Part shown: positions 17,075-24,979 of the stretch, piece after piece
How the letters are laid out: every line of letters begins with the position of its first letter
Numbering within the stretch: position 1 is the first letter of the stretch
From: Lachnospiraceae bacterium
Lineage (GTDB): Bacteria > Bacillota > Clostridia > Lachnospirales > Lachnospiraceae
NCBI GenBank assembly: GCA_019420465.1
Contig: JAHZHB010000119.1
Span: forward strand, 1 to 64,000
Length of the DNA: 64,000 nucleotides
Reading direction: 5' to 3'
Translations under genes and position numbers: made by a program
The notes under the pieces: model-generated
The model's input: the letters and a program-made list of their open reading frames with translations, nothing else
Told to the model about the DNA's origin: nothing
Databases searched by the model: none

Positions 17075-18685
17075 ATGTTACATATTGTTTTAGTGGATGA
17101 TGAACAGCTGATCATTCATCATCTCATACAGATAATTTCCGGCTTTGATATTCCACATAAAATTGTCGGTACAGCAACCAATAATGAACAGGCTTTGACA
17201 ATCATCCGGGAGACCCGTCCAAATCTTGTCATTACAGATATTCGCATGGGTTCATCCAACGGTCTGGATCTTTGTGAAACCCTGAGCACAACTATGCCGC
17301 AGACAAAGCTTATCCTTCTGTCCGGTTATGATGATTTTCATTATGCACAAAAGGCTTTTCGTTATAATGTTTTTCATTATCTTTTAAAGCCCATCAATGC
17401 CAAAGAGCTTTACGAGCAGCTGGCGCAGGTTTCTGCTATACTGCAAGATGAAGCCGCCACAGAAGCAAAAGATTTTCGTCTGAAAGCGCAGATCCATGAT
17501 TGTCTGCCCATGATGCAGGAATGGTTTTTCAAAATCATCCGGGATAATCAGACGGATCTTACTGCGATTGACTCCGTTTTTCAGCTGTTTGACATTGATA
17601 TTTTAAATCCGTTGTACCAAACTGTATTTGTCTCGTTATCTCAGGAAAAAAACATGCAGGAAATAGAAAAGGACTTTATGAATGTTTCCAAGCTGGCTCA
17701 GACGATCCGGCTTTTTATAGATACTTCCATAAAATCCATCTATTTTTATGATGCAACCTCCATTACACTGATTCTTTCAGCTAGCTATGACCGTCCGGAA
17801 ATCCTGCATCAGCAAAGCTATGAACTGGCTGACCGTATCCGGCAATATCTGGATTTCAGTTATGAAAATCCATTCTCCATAGGGATGTCTACAACTGTGC
17901 AGCAGATTGGCGCACTTCGCCAGTCCGTAAAGGATGCTTTTTCCGCCAGCAAGTACTCCTTCTATATCGGTTTTAATGAAATTATATGTATTACCGATGT
18001 CGAACTGCGCTTAAACAATCCTATGGTTCCAAACTTCAAATATATACAGGAAGATCTTTTAAAGCACTTAAAACTGTGCGATCTGCAAAGTGCACTGCAA
18101 TACCTGAATATTTATCACCTCAATGTGCTCCAGCTACATGACAGCCAGGCACTTTCCAGAAACAAATTTCTGGAACTGTACTACTATTTATCAAACGCGC
18201 TGAATGAAGAATTTCAGTCTGAACTGCCGTTTCATCCGGATATCGCAGGAAAAATAGAAAACAGTACAAATCTTGATGACCTGAAGATGATTCTGGTGCA
18301 ATATATTCAGGATGTAATTTTCTCTATCGAACAGCTGCGCACCAGTAAAAGCAGAAAGCTGATCGATAAAGCCAAACAATATATTCAGGATAACTATGCG
18401 CATGAGATTTCTCTGGATTCCATCGCCTGTGAGATTGGTCTGTCTGCCTGCTATCTGAGTACCTTGTTCAAAAATATTGAAACTGTTTCGTTAAAAGACT
18501 ATATCACCACGATTCGTATAAATGCATCCAAAAAATACCTCAAGGATATTGATCTGAAAATATACGAGGTCGCCGCAAACGTAGGATATACGGACTCCCG
18601 CTATTTCAGTCAGTTATTCCGCAAAAAAACGGGATATACTCCTGTACAGTACCGAGAATTTATACAAAATTCTTCCAAAAAATAG
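17075..18685 (+). CDS. YesN-type response regulator with AraC DNA-binding domain
   Basis: This 536-residue protein has a receiver domain (DDE start; phospho-acceptor Asp in LVITDIRMG near residue 55; KPINAKEL Lys switch). A long middle region follows, and then two C-terminal AraC helix-turn-helix motifs (EISLDSIACEIGLSACYLSTLF and KIYEVAANVGYTDSRYFSQLF). It would act on the divergent transporter promoter. AAAGGA precedes the ATG. Its 3' end faces the orphan cobalamin riboswitch coming from the opposite strand. Confidence 0.94.
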   Translation: MLHIVLVDDEQLIIHHLIQIISGFDIPHKIVGTATNNEQALTIIRETRPNLVITDIRMGSSNGLDLCETLSTTMPQTKLILLSGYDDFHYAQKAFRYNVFHYLLKPINAKELYEQLAQVSAILQDEAATEAKDFRLKAQIHDCLPMMQEWFFKIIRDNQTDLTAIDSVFQLFDIDILNPLYQTVFVSLSQEKNMQEIEKDFMNVSKLAQTIRLFIDTSIKSIYFYDATSITLILSASYDRPEILHQQSYELADRIRQYLDFSYENPFSIGMSTTVQQIGALRQSVKDAFSASKYSFYIGFNEIICITDVELRLNNPMVPNFKYIQEDLLKHLKLCDLQSALQYLNIYHLNVLQLHDSQALSRNKFLELYYYLSNALNEEFQSELPFHPDIAGKIENSTNLDDLKMILVQYIQDVIFSIEQLRTSKSRKLIDKAKQYIQDNYAHEISLDSIACEIGLSACYLSTLFKNIETVSLKDYITTIRINASKKYLKDIDLKIYEVAANVGYTDSRYFSQLFRKKTGYTPVQYREFIQNSSKK

Positions 18686-18686
18686 A

Positions 18687-18744
18687 AAATATGTTGCCAT
18701 CCCGGGAAGAAATCCAAAATTTCTGCCCGGGGTGCAGCATATTT
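18687..18744. terminator. Long hairpin after the response regulator, usable on both strands
   Basis: Arms 18687-18706 and 18726-18744 pair over about 19 bases with a bulge and mismatches; a smaller inner GAAAT/ATTTC stem extends it. On the minus strand it is followed by a T-rich run (TTTTCTATTTTTT), so it looks like a good terminator for RNA coming from the riboswitch side. On the plus strand it follows the response regulator stop but lacks a T-run. Confidence 0.7.
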
Positions 18745-18970
18745 GCAAAAAAAATACAGCCTCCATATCGGAAACTGTTCAGTGTGCGATGTGTAAAAGG
18801 AGGACGGGCTACCCCGGTTCAAGATCATGTAGAGGAAGTATCATCATTTTTGTTGCGGAGGAAAAACGATGATCATTGATATCGATCCGGAGTATCCACC
18901 CAGCCGTTTAATCTCTTATTCCGTATTCGAGGCTATTGGCCAAGTGAATATCACATACAGGATATTCCAT

Positions 18971-19002
18971 AAAAATAATGCCTGCTCGAAAGAAGCAGAC
19001 AT
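18971..19002 (-). terminator. Terminator of the cobalamin riboswitch
   Basis: Arms 18978-18986 and 18994-19002 form a 9-base stem (one G-U), followed on the minus strand by TTATTTTT. It lies about 65 bases after the aptamer, the position of an expression-platform terminator. Confidence 0.85.
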
Positions 19003-19064
19003 CTAAGACGATCCATATGGATCGAATAGCTGTTCAACTTTCTTCGGAAGTCTCAACCTCACTA

Positions 19065-19251
19065 CACAAGCAGGTTTCCTGACTTACAGATCAACGCTAG
19101 GCTCTCCTTCTCATATGCTGAGGACATACAATGGATATTTGAGCTTCACTCCCTGCTCACAGTGACCGGATCGCTCAGGACTTACACCTGATTCCCTCTT
19201 TCAACTGGTACGAGTACCAGAAGCACTTGCATAGGCAATATGGAATAATAC
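19065..19251 (-). ncRNA. Cobalamin (adenosylcobalamin) riboswitch without an obvious target gene
   Basis: The minus strand carries the B12-box AAGTCAGGAAACCTGC (19070-19085) and, further 5', the conserved core GGGAATCAGGTGTAAGTCC (19179-19197) and the GGTCACTGTGA segment, in the right order and spacing. A strong promoter lies upstream and a terminator follows, so it has the parts of an attenuation switch. Downstream on the same strand there is no gene: the next coding regions are the yesMN-like genes on the other strand. The minus-strand radical SAM operon ends upstream of it and cannot be its target. Confidence 0.93.
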
Positions 19252-19257
19252 GATAGT

Positions 19258-19302
19258 ATAATAGCATCCTCTGGCAGATCTGTCAACCCAAATCTGCCAG
19301 AG
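19258..19302 (-). promoter_or_regulatory. Promoter of the cobalamin riboswitch RNA, with flanking inverted repeat
   Basis: TTGACA (19281-19286) and TATTAT (19258-19263) are 17 bases apart on the minus strand. A perfect 11-base inverted repeat (19269-19279 with 19292-19302) brackets the -35 box. It could also end the upstream operon, though no T-run follows. Confidence 0.82.
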
Positions 19303-19326
19303 AATACATATTTCTCCTCCGTTTTT

Positions 19327-19812
19327 TTACCTGAGTTTCAAATCCAGATGGCTCTCCTCAAGGACACCACCATACCGCTCCGGTAATGCCGCCTGCAGTT
19401 CTTTTTTGCAAGTGGACACATTGACCTGCTGCCATGTTTTCGTGTGGATTTCCCATGAGGATGCGATATCCGCTTTGCTGTCCCGGCTACGGACACGCTG
19501 CAGCTGAGCGGAAAACAGGGGACCTGCAATATGACATTTATACACAGTTCCTTCACTTTGATACAGCTTCTGTCCACAGTGCAGCAGTACTTTTACCGGA
19601 TGCGTAAACCAGATCGCATCGACCAGTGCGGCTCCAAGCTTCGAATATTCCTTTGGCAATCCGTACAGAAGCCTTTTCTGATCCGGACTATACATCTCTT
19701 CAAGGTAAAAGCAGTCACCGGATGCAAAAGCCAGATAAAAGCGACACTCCTTTTCCTGCAGCAGCTTCTGTACAGTGTCCGGCAGCATTTCCGGCTTTAG
19801 TTTTTCCTGCAT
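19327..19812 (-). CDS. Unrecognised protein paired with the radical SAM protein
   Basis: This 161-residue soluble protein (MQEKLKPEMLPDTVQKLLQE start) has no signal or membrane span. It contains several cysteines and an aromatic-rich core (RFYLAFASGDCFYLEEMY; VDAIWFTHPVKVLLHCG). Its start overlaps the stop of the radical SAM gene by 16 bases, so the two are coupled. I do not recognise a family; a substrate-binding or accessory partner of the radical SAM enzyme is a guess from position. Confidence 0.75.
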   Translation of the reverse strand: MQEKLKPEMLPDTVQKLLQEKECRFYLAFASGDCFYLEEMYSPDQKRLLYGLPKEYSKLGAALVDAIWFTHPVKVLLHCGQKLYQSEGTVYKCHIAGPLFSAQLQRVRSRDSKADIASSWEIHTKTWQQVNVSTCKKELQAALPERYGGVLEESHLDLKLR

Positions 19813-21053
19813 GGCAGATCCATCCTTTCCAGGTCGCTGTCGGGATGATTGCCACAGAGCTTATAGTTATCATCCACGGCCACAAGACCATAACTTTTTC
19901 TTATCTCATAAAATTCTTTTGTCAGACGCACATAGTAGGACAACGGTGGCATCGGCTGCATTCCAAGCTTTGCATGTTTATGTGGCCGCCAGATCGTACT
20001 CAGGCAGACCACTCCGTGTTTTGCAAAAAAGTCACATCCCTCCAGATTCGAGCGCAACGCATCGTCCACACTGGTAAATCCATACGGTCTCGCCAGCTCT
20101 GCACCGGCAACCACCTGTGTATACACATTCCCCGGTCCAAAGACATCCACGGCATCGAGAGTTCTCTTTATCCACGTATCGTACCCAATCCATCTTTCTT
20201 TGCCCGGACAAAGCTTTTTAAACAGCGTCTTGTCCATCACTTCGATATTCGGAGAATAGCTTGTCAGCCCCGTCTCCTGATACAGCCGCTGTACATCCTT
20301 TTTTTCGTAGGCCGGTGCCATCAGCTGACTGTGGAATCTGCCGTCAAACAGTGTACCGATGGAATGCAGAATACGGACATACCGCGCAATCTCTTCCTCA
20401 AACGGATATCTGCCACGATAATCCGAGCCACCGGAAATATAGATCTGGGAATAACGGCCCGGCTCTTTTAAAGCCTCCCGCACCGTCTCAAAAATATCCT
20501 GCTCGTCCACCTCTGCCGTCTTTGTCTCCGAGAAAAAAGCACAGTATCTGCACTGCTCTCCGGCTTTCCAGAACAGACATTTCTGAAAAGCCGTAAGGAT
20601 CAGCTTCTGCGCCCTCGCCAGTGCGACCGCCTCCATCGGCGTTTTCTTCGACGTCACCTGTCCGTAAAAGGACGGTCGGGGGACAAAATCGATCTCATCC
20701 ACCATCTGATCATCTTCCAGCAGCAGAAAGCACCCTGTTTCCGGATCATAATCGGCAATATAGGGATTCTCATACGGTTCCCCGTAATTGATATGGACAA
20801 AGGTTGCATCCCGCAGAAGGATGGCTCCCGGATATACTTTTTTTACTTCTTTTCCACCGGCCAGTCCAAAAGGCTCCAGCTTGCCAAAGCAGTAATCCGG
20901 TGCCTGCACCCGGTCCATTGCCCGTTCTGTCAGGGCAACTCCATGCCAGATCATGCTCAGTTTCAGCAAAACAAAGGGAGATATCGTGGGATATTCCCGC
21001 TGCAGCTGCTCCCATTCCCTGACTTTTTTGTATTTGTTATCCTGTATATTCAT
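19797..21053 (-). CDS. Radical SAM protein with CX8CX2C cysteine spacing
   Basis: This 418-residue protein has a central cluster motif C159-X8-C168-X2-C171 (KCLFWKAGEQCRYCAFF), a following glycine-rich stretch (IYISGGSDYRGRYPFEEE, the GGE-like SAM motif) and a late QVVAGAEL strand, all consistent with a radical SAM barrel. The spacing differs from the canonical CX3CX2C. The start at 21053 (MNIQDN) has AGGAG 11 bases upstream. It lies 88 bases after the thiamin ECF transporter genes with no terminator between, so it is probably in the TPP-riboswitch operon. The reaction is unknown; a thiamin or pyrimidine-related salvage step is suggested only by context. Confidence 0.8.
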   Translation of the reverse strand: MNIQDNKYKKVREWEQLQREYPTISPFVLLKLSMIWHGVALTERAMDRVQAPDYCFGKLEPFGLAGGKEVKKVYPGAILLRDATFVHINYGEPYENPYIADYDPETGCFLLLEDDQMVDEIDFVPRPSFYGQVTSKKTPMEAVALARAQKLILTAFQKCLFWKAGEQCRYCAFFSETKTAEVDEQDIFETVREALKEPGRYSQIYISGGSDYRGRYPFEEEIARYVRILHSIGTLFDGRFHSQLMAPAYEKKDVQRLYQETGLTSYSPNIEVMDKTLFKKLCPGKERWIGYDTWIKRTLDAVDVFGPGNVYTQVVAGAELARPYGFTSVDDALRSNLEGCDFFAKHGVVCLSTIWRPHKHAKLGMQPMPPLSYYVRLTKEFYEIRKSYGLVAVDDNYKLCGNHPDSDLERMDLPCRKN

Positions 21054-21141
21054 AAATGTATGTTCTCCTGTTGTATCTTCCAACGGCATTTTCCAAATAC
21101 AAATCTAAATATTTCACTACGTTTTTTGTATGTGCCCCTGC

Positions 21142-21858
21142 TTACAGCCACACAAGACCGCAGATAATCCCTGTATTCAGTCCGATCAGGAACACAAAAT
21201 CTCTGATGCGCACCTTTGTCTCAAAGGCCACCTTACGCGGGGCATCATTCTGAAACCCCCTCGACTCCATCGCCATGGCCAGACTCTGCGACCGCTCCAT
21301 GGCCTGCACAAGCATCGGGATGATCCGTTTCGGCGAAGCAAATCCGGCTTTTACGCCGCGTACCTTCAGAGACGCGCCCACGATACCATACTCTTCTTTG
21401 ACCACCGGGAAAAAGTGGTACGCCGCCAGTATACCATAGGCAAATTTTGGTGGCAGCTTAAACTGCTGCATCAGACTCATGACCAGCTCAAAGGCATCCG
21501 TGGTAAACGCATACAGCATACCAAGTCCCCCGTAAGCCAGAATACGGCTTGCCAGCTGCATGGCCGTCTGCATATTGCTGGCATACAGTGTTCTCTGGCC
21601 CAATGCGCTGACCTCGACACCTGCCGTTGTTCCGTGATCACCAAAAAACAGACCCGTTGTAAACATGCCAAGGGCCGCAATACCAAAGGGCACCATTGCC
21701 AGAAGAAGTCCCTTACGATTGATGCCCGGTGTCAGAAATGTAACCAGAAGACAGGCCACTGCCACTACAAGGTTGACACGGATATGAAAAGTTGTGGATA
21801 AGATCAAAGAAGCCACGATAACGCTTAACATTTTATATGCCGGATTCAAACTCTTCAT
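21142..21858 (-). CDS. ykoC: ECF transporter T component, thiamin/HMP type
   Basis: This 238-residue membrane protein (CbiQ/EcfT family) has five or so spans and the cytoplasmic coupling motif with Ala-Arg-Gly type helices (MERSQSLAMAMESRGF, then the second motif region). It links the S component to the duplicated ATPase. The start at 21858 (MKSLNPAYK) lies inside the 3' end of the ATPase gene (26-base overlap). The ykoEDC order and YkoF neighbour identify the thiamin-precursor system. Confidence 0.88.
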   Translation of the reverse strand: MKSLNPAYKMLSVIVASLILSTTFHIRVNLVVAVACLLVTFLTPGINRKGLLLAMVPFGIAALGMFTTGLFFGDHGTTAGVEVSALGQRTLYASNMQTAMQLASRILAYGGLGMLYAFTTDAFELVMSLMQQFKLPPKFAYGILAAYHFFPVVKEEYGIVGASLKVRGVKAGFASPKRIIPMLVQAMERSQSLAMAMESRGFQNDAPRKVAFETKVRIRDFVFLIGLNTGIICGLVWL

Positions 21859-23326
21859 TATTTTCCGCTCCTTTTCTGTATACACGCATTTCCTCGTCCG
21901 TAAGTGCCCGGATCTGCCGGTTTTCCACCAGAAAGATCTGGTTGCTGATCGCCTGGGCCAGCCCGAGGTCATGGGTTGCCAGGATCATCGTCAGACCCTC
22001 TTTGATCCTTTTAGCCAGCAGCGATAAAATAAACTTCGTCGACTTTTCATCCTGGGCATACGTCGGCTCATCCAGCAGCATGATATCCGCCTTGCTCAAA
22101 AGCATCGACAACAGCGCCAGTCTTCTCTGTTGCCCCTGGCTGATCGCATACGGCGAATAGGCTTTGTATTCCCACAGGCCGAAGTTTTTCAGGGCTTCTT
22201 CTGTTTCTTTCTTCATGCTTTCCGGATCTGCCTGTTTTCCCTCCCGCATGGCGAGGGTTTCCATGATTTCCTCCTCTATCGTCAGCTTTAAAAACTGAAA
22301 TCTGGGATTCTGAAAGACCAGACCGATCTTTCCACGGCTCTGCAGATCGCCTTTCGTTTTCAATATTCCTGCCATACCGTACAAAAGTGTTGTTTTGCCA
22401 CTGCCGCACCGGCCCACCAGAGCCGTCACGCTGCCCTTTTGGATGGCAAATGACAGATGCTCCATAAAGCAATGCTTCCGGTCATGGTAAAGGGCTACAT
22501 CCTGCGCCTGCAAAATGACCTCTGCTGCCGGTAAGACCTCCGGCTTTTTTATATCATCCAGATAAGAGCCTTCTTTTGCATCAGCATAAAAAAGCCCCAG
22601 GTGCTCAAATTTTTCCCGGCTGTTGAAAAGCTCTGCGGGATATATGCTCGTTTCATCCAGATTACCCTCTGTCCGCATCAATACAACACGGCTTAAGAAA
22701 GGCTTCCACCAGTCCAACTTATGATCCACGATCAGTAAAGTCATACCCTCTGCATTCACTTCCCTCAGCATTTTGGCCAGACTTTTGCAAGACGCCGGGT
22801 CAAGATTGGCAAAGGGCTCATCTAAAATCAGCATTTCTGCACCCGTGGCCAGTGCCGTGCCCAGTGCCAGCTTCTGTTTCATACCACCAGAGAGCTTCTG
22901 GATCTGCGTATGCATTTCCTGCTCCAGACTGATCTTTTGCAGGATTTCCTGCGTGCGTGCCACCAGATCTCCTTCATAATTGATATTTTCCAGTGCAAAC
23001 AGGACTTCCTGATCGACCCGGCTCATACAGAACTGGTCATCCGGATTCTGGAACAGGATGGACAGTTTCTTGGAACGTGCCGCCGCCCCAAAAGAAGAGA
23101 GAGATTCTCCCTCTAAAAGAATCTCTCCCGACATTTCTCCTGAATATTGCGGATACAGTCCACTTAAACAATAAGCCAGTGTACTTTTTCCGCAGCCGGA
23201 TGGACCCATAAGCAGCACGACCTCTCCACGTTTTACAGAAAGCGACAGCTGTTGAAAGACCTTTTTTTCTTCCATGCCATAGGAAAAACTCAGGTCCTTA
23301 CAGGTTAATATCTCATCCATTTTCAT
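21833..23326 (-). CDS. ykoD: ECF transporter ATPase, two ABC domains in one chain
   Basis: This 497-residue protein has two ABC ATPase domains. The first has Walker A GPSGCGKST and signature LSGGMKQKLALG; the second has Walker A GRCGSGKTT and signature ISQGQQRRLALL. Each has a Walker B (LILDEPFANLD; IMLLDEPTYAQD). It powers uptake with the EcfT and YkoE-type proteins. The ATG overlaps the ykoE stop by one base. Confidence 0.93.
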   Translation of the reverse strand: MKMDEILTCKDLSFSYGMEEKKVFQQLSLSVKRGEVVLLMGPSGCGKSTLAYCLSGLYPQYSGEMSGEILLEGESLSSFGAAARSKKLSILFQNPDDQFCMSRVDQEVLFALENINYEGDLVARTQEILQKISLEQEMHTQIQKLSGGMKQKLALGTALATGAEMLILDEPFANLDPASCKSLAKMLREVNAEGMTLLIVDHKLDWWKPFLSRVVLMRTEGNLDETSIYPAELFNSREKFEHLGLFYADAKEGSYLDDIKKPEVLPAAEVILQAQDVALYHDRKHCFMEHLSFAIQKGSVTALVGRCGSGKTTLLYGMAGILKTKGDLQSRGKIGLVFQNPRFQFLKLTIEEEIMETLAMREGKQADPESMKKETEEALKNFGLWEYKAYSPYAISQGQQRRLALLSMLLSKADIMLLDEPTYAQDEKSTKFILSLLAKRIKEGLTMILATHDLGLAQAISNQIFLVENRQIRALTDEEMRVYRKGAENNEEFESGI

Positions 23327-23910
23327 TATTTTCTACCTAATTCATATCCCTTTAACAGGCCGGTCTTAGCCAGTCCGTCACCGATCATCTTGCAGATGAA
23401 ACCGGAGAAGATTAAAGAACTTACCAGACGGATCACAAAGAACAGGATCAGCACCGGAACCGACAGCTTGCCGTATCCGGAACGGACAAAGCTCCAGGCA
23501 AAGCTGGTGATGCAGGCGCCGGCAGATGCGATATACATCACAGCGCCGTCAAACTTGCGGTATTTGTTGGCGGCAAAGACGATCTCCGCACCGGCACCCT
23601 GAATGATACCGGCCACGATCACCATCGGTCCGAACCAGTTGCCCAGCAGAACTTCGATCACAGCGGCGATAACTTCAGCTACAACAGCCACACCCGGCTT
23701 CTGCAGAATATAGCCGGCCAGTGTTGCCGCCATAAACCATACACCAAACAGGATCTCATTGCCCAGCTGGCTAAGGCCTGTGGCTGCCAGTGCTGCAGAG
23801 ATAAAGGATGCGCCGTAAACAGCACCCAGATATACCACACCAAATACGATACAGATCATTGCGATCAGGATAATTTCATTTAACTGCCATGTATTTTTCT
23901 TTTCTTTCAT
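23326..23910 (-). CDS. ykoE: ECF transporter S component, YkoE family
   Basis: This 194-residue, five- to six-span membrane protein shows YkoE features (FGVWFMAATLAGYILQKPG; GNWFGPMVIVAGIIQGAGAE). YkoE binds thiamin or its hydroxymethylpyrimidine (HMP) moiety and gives the transporter its specificity. It lies 4 bases after ykoF and overlaps ykoD. Confidence 0.93.
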   Translation of the reverse strand: MKEKKNTWQLNEIILIAMICIVFGVVYLGAVYGASFISAALAATGLSQLGNEILFGVWFMAATLAGYILQKPGVAVVAEVIAAVIEVLLGNWFGPMVIVAGIIQGAGAEIVFAANKYRKFDGAVMYIASAGACITSFAWSFVRSGYGKLSVPVLILFFVIRLVSSLIFSGFICKMIGDGLAKTGLLKGYELGRK

Positions 23911-23914
23911 CTTC

Positions 23915-24550
23915 TTACTCCTCCACTGTCGGACTGTTACAGTTCATTGTAAAATGTAAAATATAATGGGGCACGCTCTTTTCCATCAGTGTGCAGACAT
24001 CCGTCAGATAATCCATCACCTCATGGACATCTCCCTCAATACGGGTCGCATAATGGATCGTTTTCGGCTGAAGGCCTCTGTCCTCGGCCATATACCATAC
24101 CTTTGCGATATCGTCGATATAGTCACCTGTACCCATCGGATACAGAGCAAGCTTACAGTGTACCGGGAAATGGATATCCTGCACCTTCGCTTTGTTCGGT
24201 GCTTCTCCCTCTTTTCCCAGCACGCTGTCACCGTCGCTGTCGCCCGGGCAGCCCTTGGAGAACTGTCCTTCCAGAGCCATATGTACACCCTCGCGGTAAG
24301 CGTTGATAAACAGTGCTTTCACTGCATCTGCGACATACGCAAGCTTTCCACGGTATACCGTAGATAAAGCATCTGACTCGCTCCATACATAGGATGTATC
24401 GGTTTTCTCCAAAGATCCTACGATCAGATCGATAAACTGATCGCACATCGGATACAGGGAAAAACGGCATCCGGAGATTGGCAGAGATGTGCCTCTTCCG
24501 GCCCATGGCAGATCCGGTCTGTTGCAGCCGCTGCAGCAATTGTTTTCCAT
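23915..24550 (-). CDS. ykoF: YkoF-type thiamin/HMP-binding protein
   Basis: This roughly 211-residue protein has two related alpha-beta halves: the motif CRFSLYPMCDQFIDLIVGSL is echoed by CKLALYPMGTGDYIDDIAKV. This is the duplicated ferredoxin-like fold of YkoF, a soluble HMP/thiamin-binding protein. The N-terminus (NNCCSGCNRP) is Cys-rich, which is unusual and may bind a metal. ATG at 24550 is preferred: AGGAGG lies 8 bases upstream. It is the first gene after the TPP leader. Confidence 0.9.
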   Translation of the reverse strand: MENNCCSGCNRPDLPWAGRGTSLPISGCRFSLYPMCDQFIDLIVGSLEKTDTSYVWSESDALSTVYRGKLAYVADAVKALFINAYREGVHMALEGQFSKGCPGDSDGDSVLGKEGEAPNKAKVQDIHFPVHCKLALYPMGTGDYIDDIAKVWYMAEDRGLQPKTIHYATRIEGDVHEVMDYLTDVCTLMEKSVPHYILHFTMNCNSPTVEE

Positions 24551-24563
24551 AGTCATTTCCTCC

Positions 24564-24721
24564 TCTTTTACATGCTAAGGCAACCATGAGAAACACACTT
24601 CGCGAGTTTCTCATGGTTTTCGCGGCAGTCGCCAAGGCCTTGTGCAAGCACAGGCTTTGGCTCGTTGCTCGCGTAAGTAAAAGAAACCTCCACCGGAGCT
24701 TTCTTTTATCTGCTAAGGCAA
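24564..24721. repeat. 138-base-spaced direct repeat with hairpins in the TPP leader
   Basis: A 20-base sequence (TCTTTTA, two variable bases, TGCTAAGGCAA) occurs at 24564-24583 and 24702-24721, with 18 of 20 identical. The segment between holds three hairpins, including a perfect 11-base stem CCATGAGAAAC/GTTTCTCATGG (24585-24620). It looks like an inserted or duplicated unit between the riboswitch terminator and ykoF. Confidence 0.6.
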
Positions 24722-24752
24722 AAAAAATACTTTCCTTGGTAAAAGAAAGTAT
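24720..24752 (-). terminator. TPP riboswitch terminator
   Basis: Arms 24727-24734 and 24745-24752 form a perfect 8-base stem followed on the minus strand by eight T residues (24720-24727). It lies about 35 bases after the TPP aptamer, so it is the likely expression platform. Confidence 0.88.
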
Positions 24753-24785
24753 CTCGGTCATATCCTCTGTATATTGATTTAATGG

Positions 24786-24871
24786 TTGAAATACTTCCCT
24801 ACGCCGGTATTACCCAGATCAGGTACAAAGGGTCGAATCTTTATTCTCTCAGCCTTGCGGCTCCCCCAGTA
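24786..24871 (-). ncRNA. TPP (thiamin pyrophosphate) riboswitch
   Basis: The minus strand has the two conserved thi-box parts: GGGGGAGCC...GGCTGAGAG (24848-24869) and ACCTGATCTGGGTAATACC (24803-24824), ending GGCGTAGGGAAGTA. High TPP should favour the terminator and turn off ykoFEDC and whatever follows. Confidence 0.97.
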
Positions 24872-24897
24872 TTATAATATTTTTTTGCACGGGCTTA

Positions 24898-24926
24898 AGT
24901 ATATAACGATATGTCGGCTTTGTCAA
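24898..24926 (-). promoter_or_regulatory. Promoter of the TPP-riboswitch operon
   Basis: TTGACA (24921-24926) and TATACT (24898-24903) are 17 bases apart on the minus strand, about 30 bases upstream of the aptamer. The divergent plus-strand promoter of the SGNH gene (TATAAT at 24945-24950) overlaps this region. Confidence 0.82.
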
Positions 24927-24979
24927 TGAAAGCATATTTTATGCTATAATACAGGAAATGATTCGAAGGGAGGACAGCT

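Noticed and set aside
18869..19006. Plus-strand 45-residue reading (MIIDIDPEYPP start) with GGAGG upstream
   Set aside because: It runs through the riboswitch terminator, has no recognised family, and its start site is part of a hairpin that explains the GGAGG. A broken start of a GntR-like gene is possible but not supported.
19270..19326. Tiny reading MYSLADLG with GGAGGAG upstream, after the 161-residue gene
   Set aside because: Eight codons only; the sequence is better explained as the inverted repeat around the riboswitch promoter.
24586..24777. 63-residue plus-strand reading in the TPP leader
   Set aside because: It is made of the leader hairpins and terminator read on the wrong strand; no ribosome-binding site.
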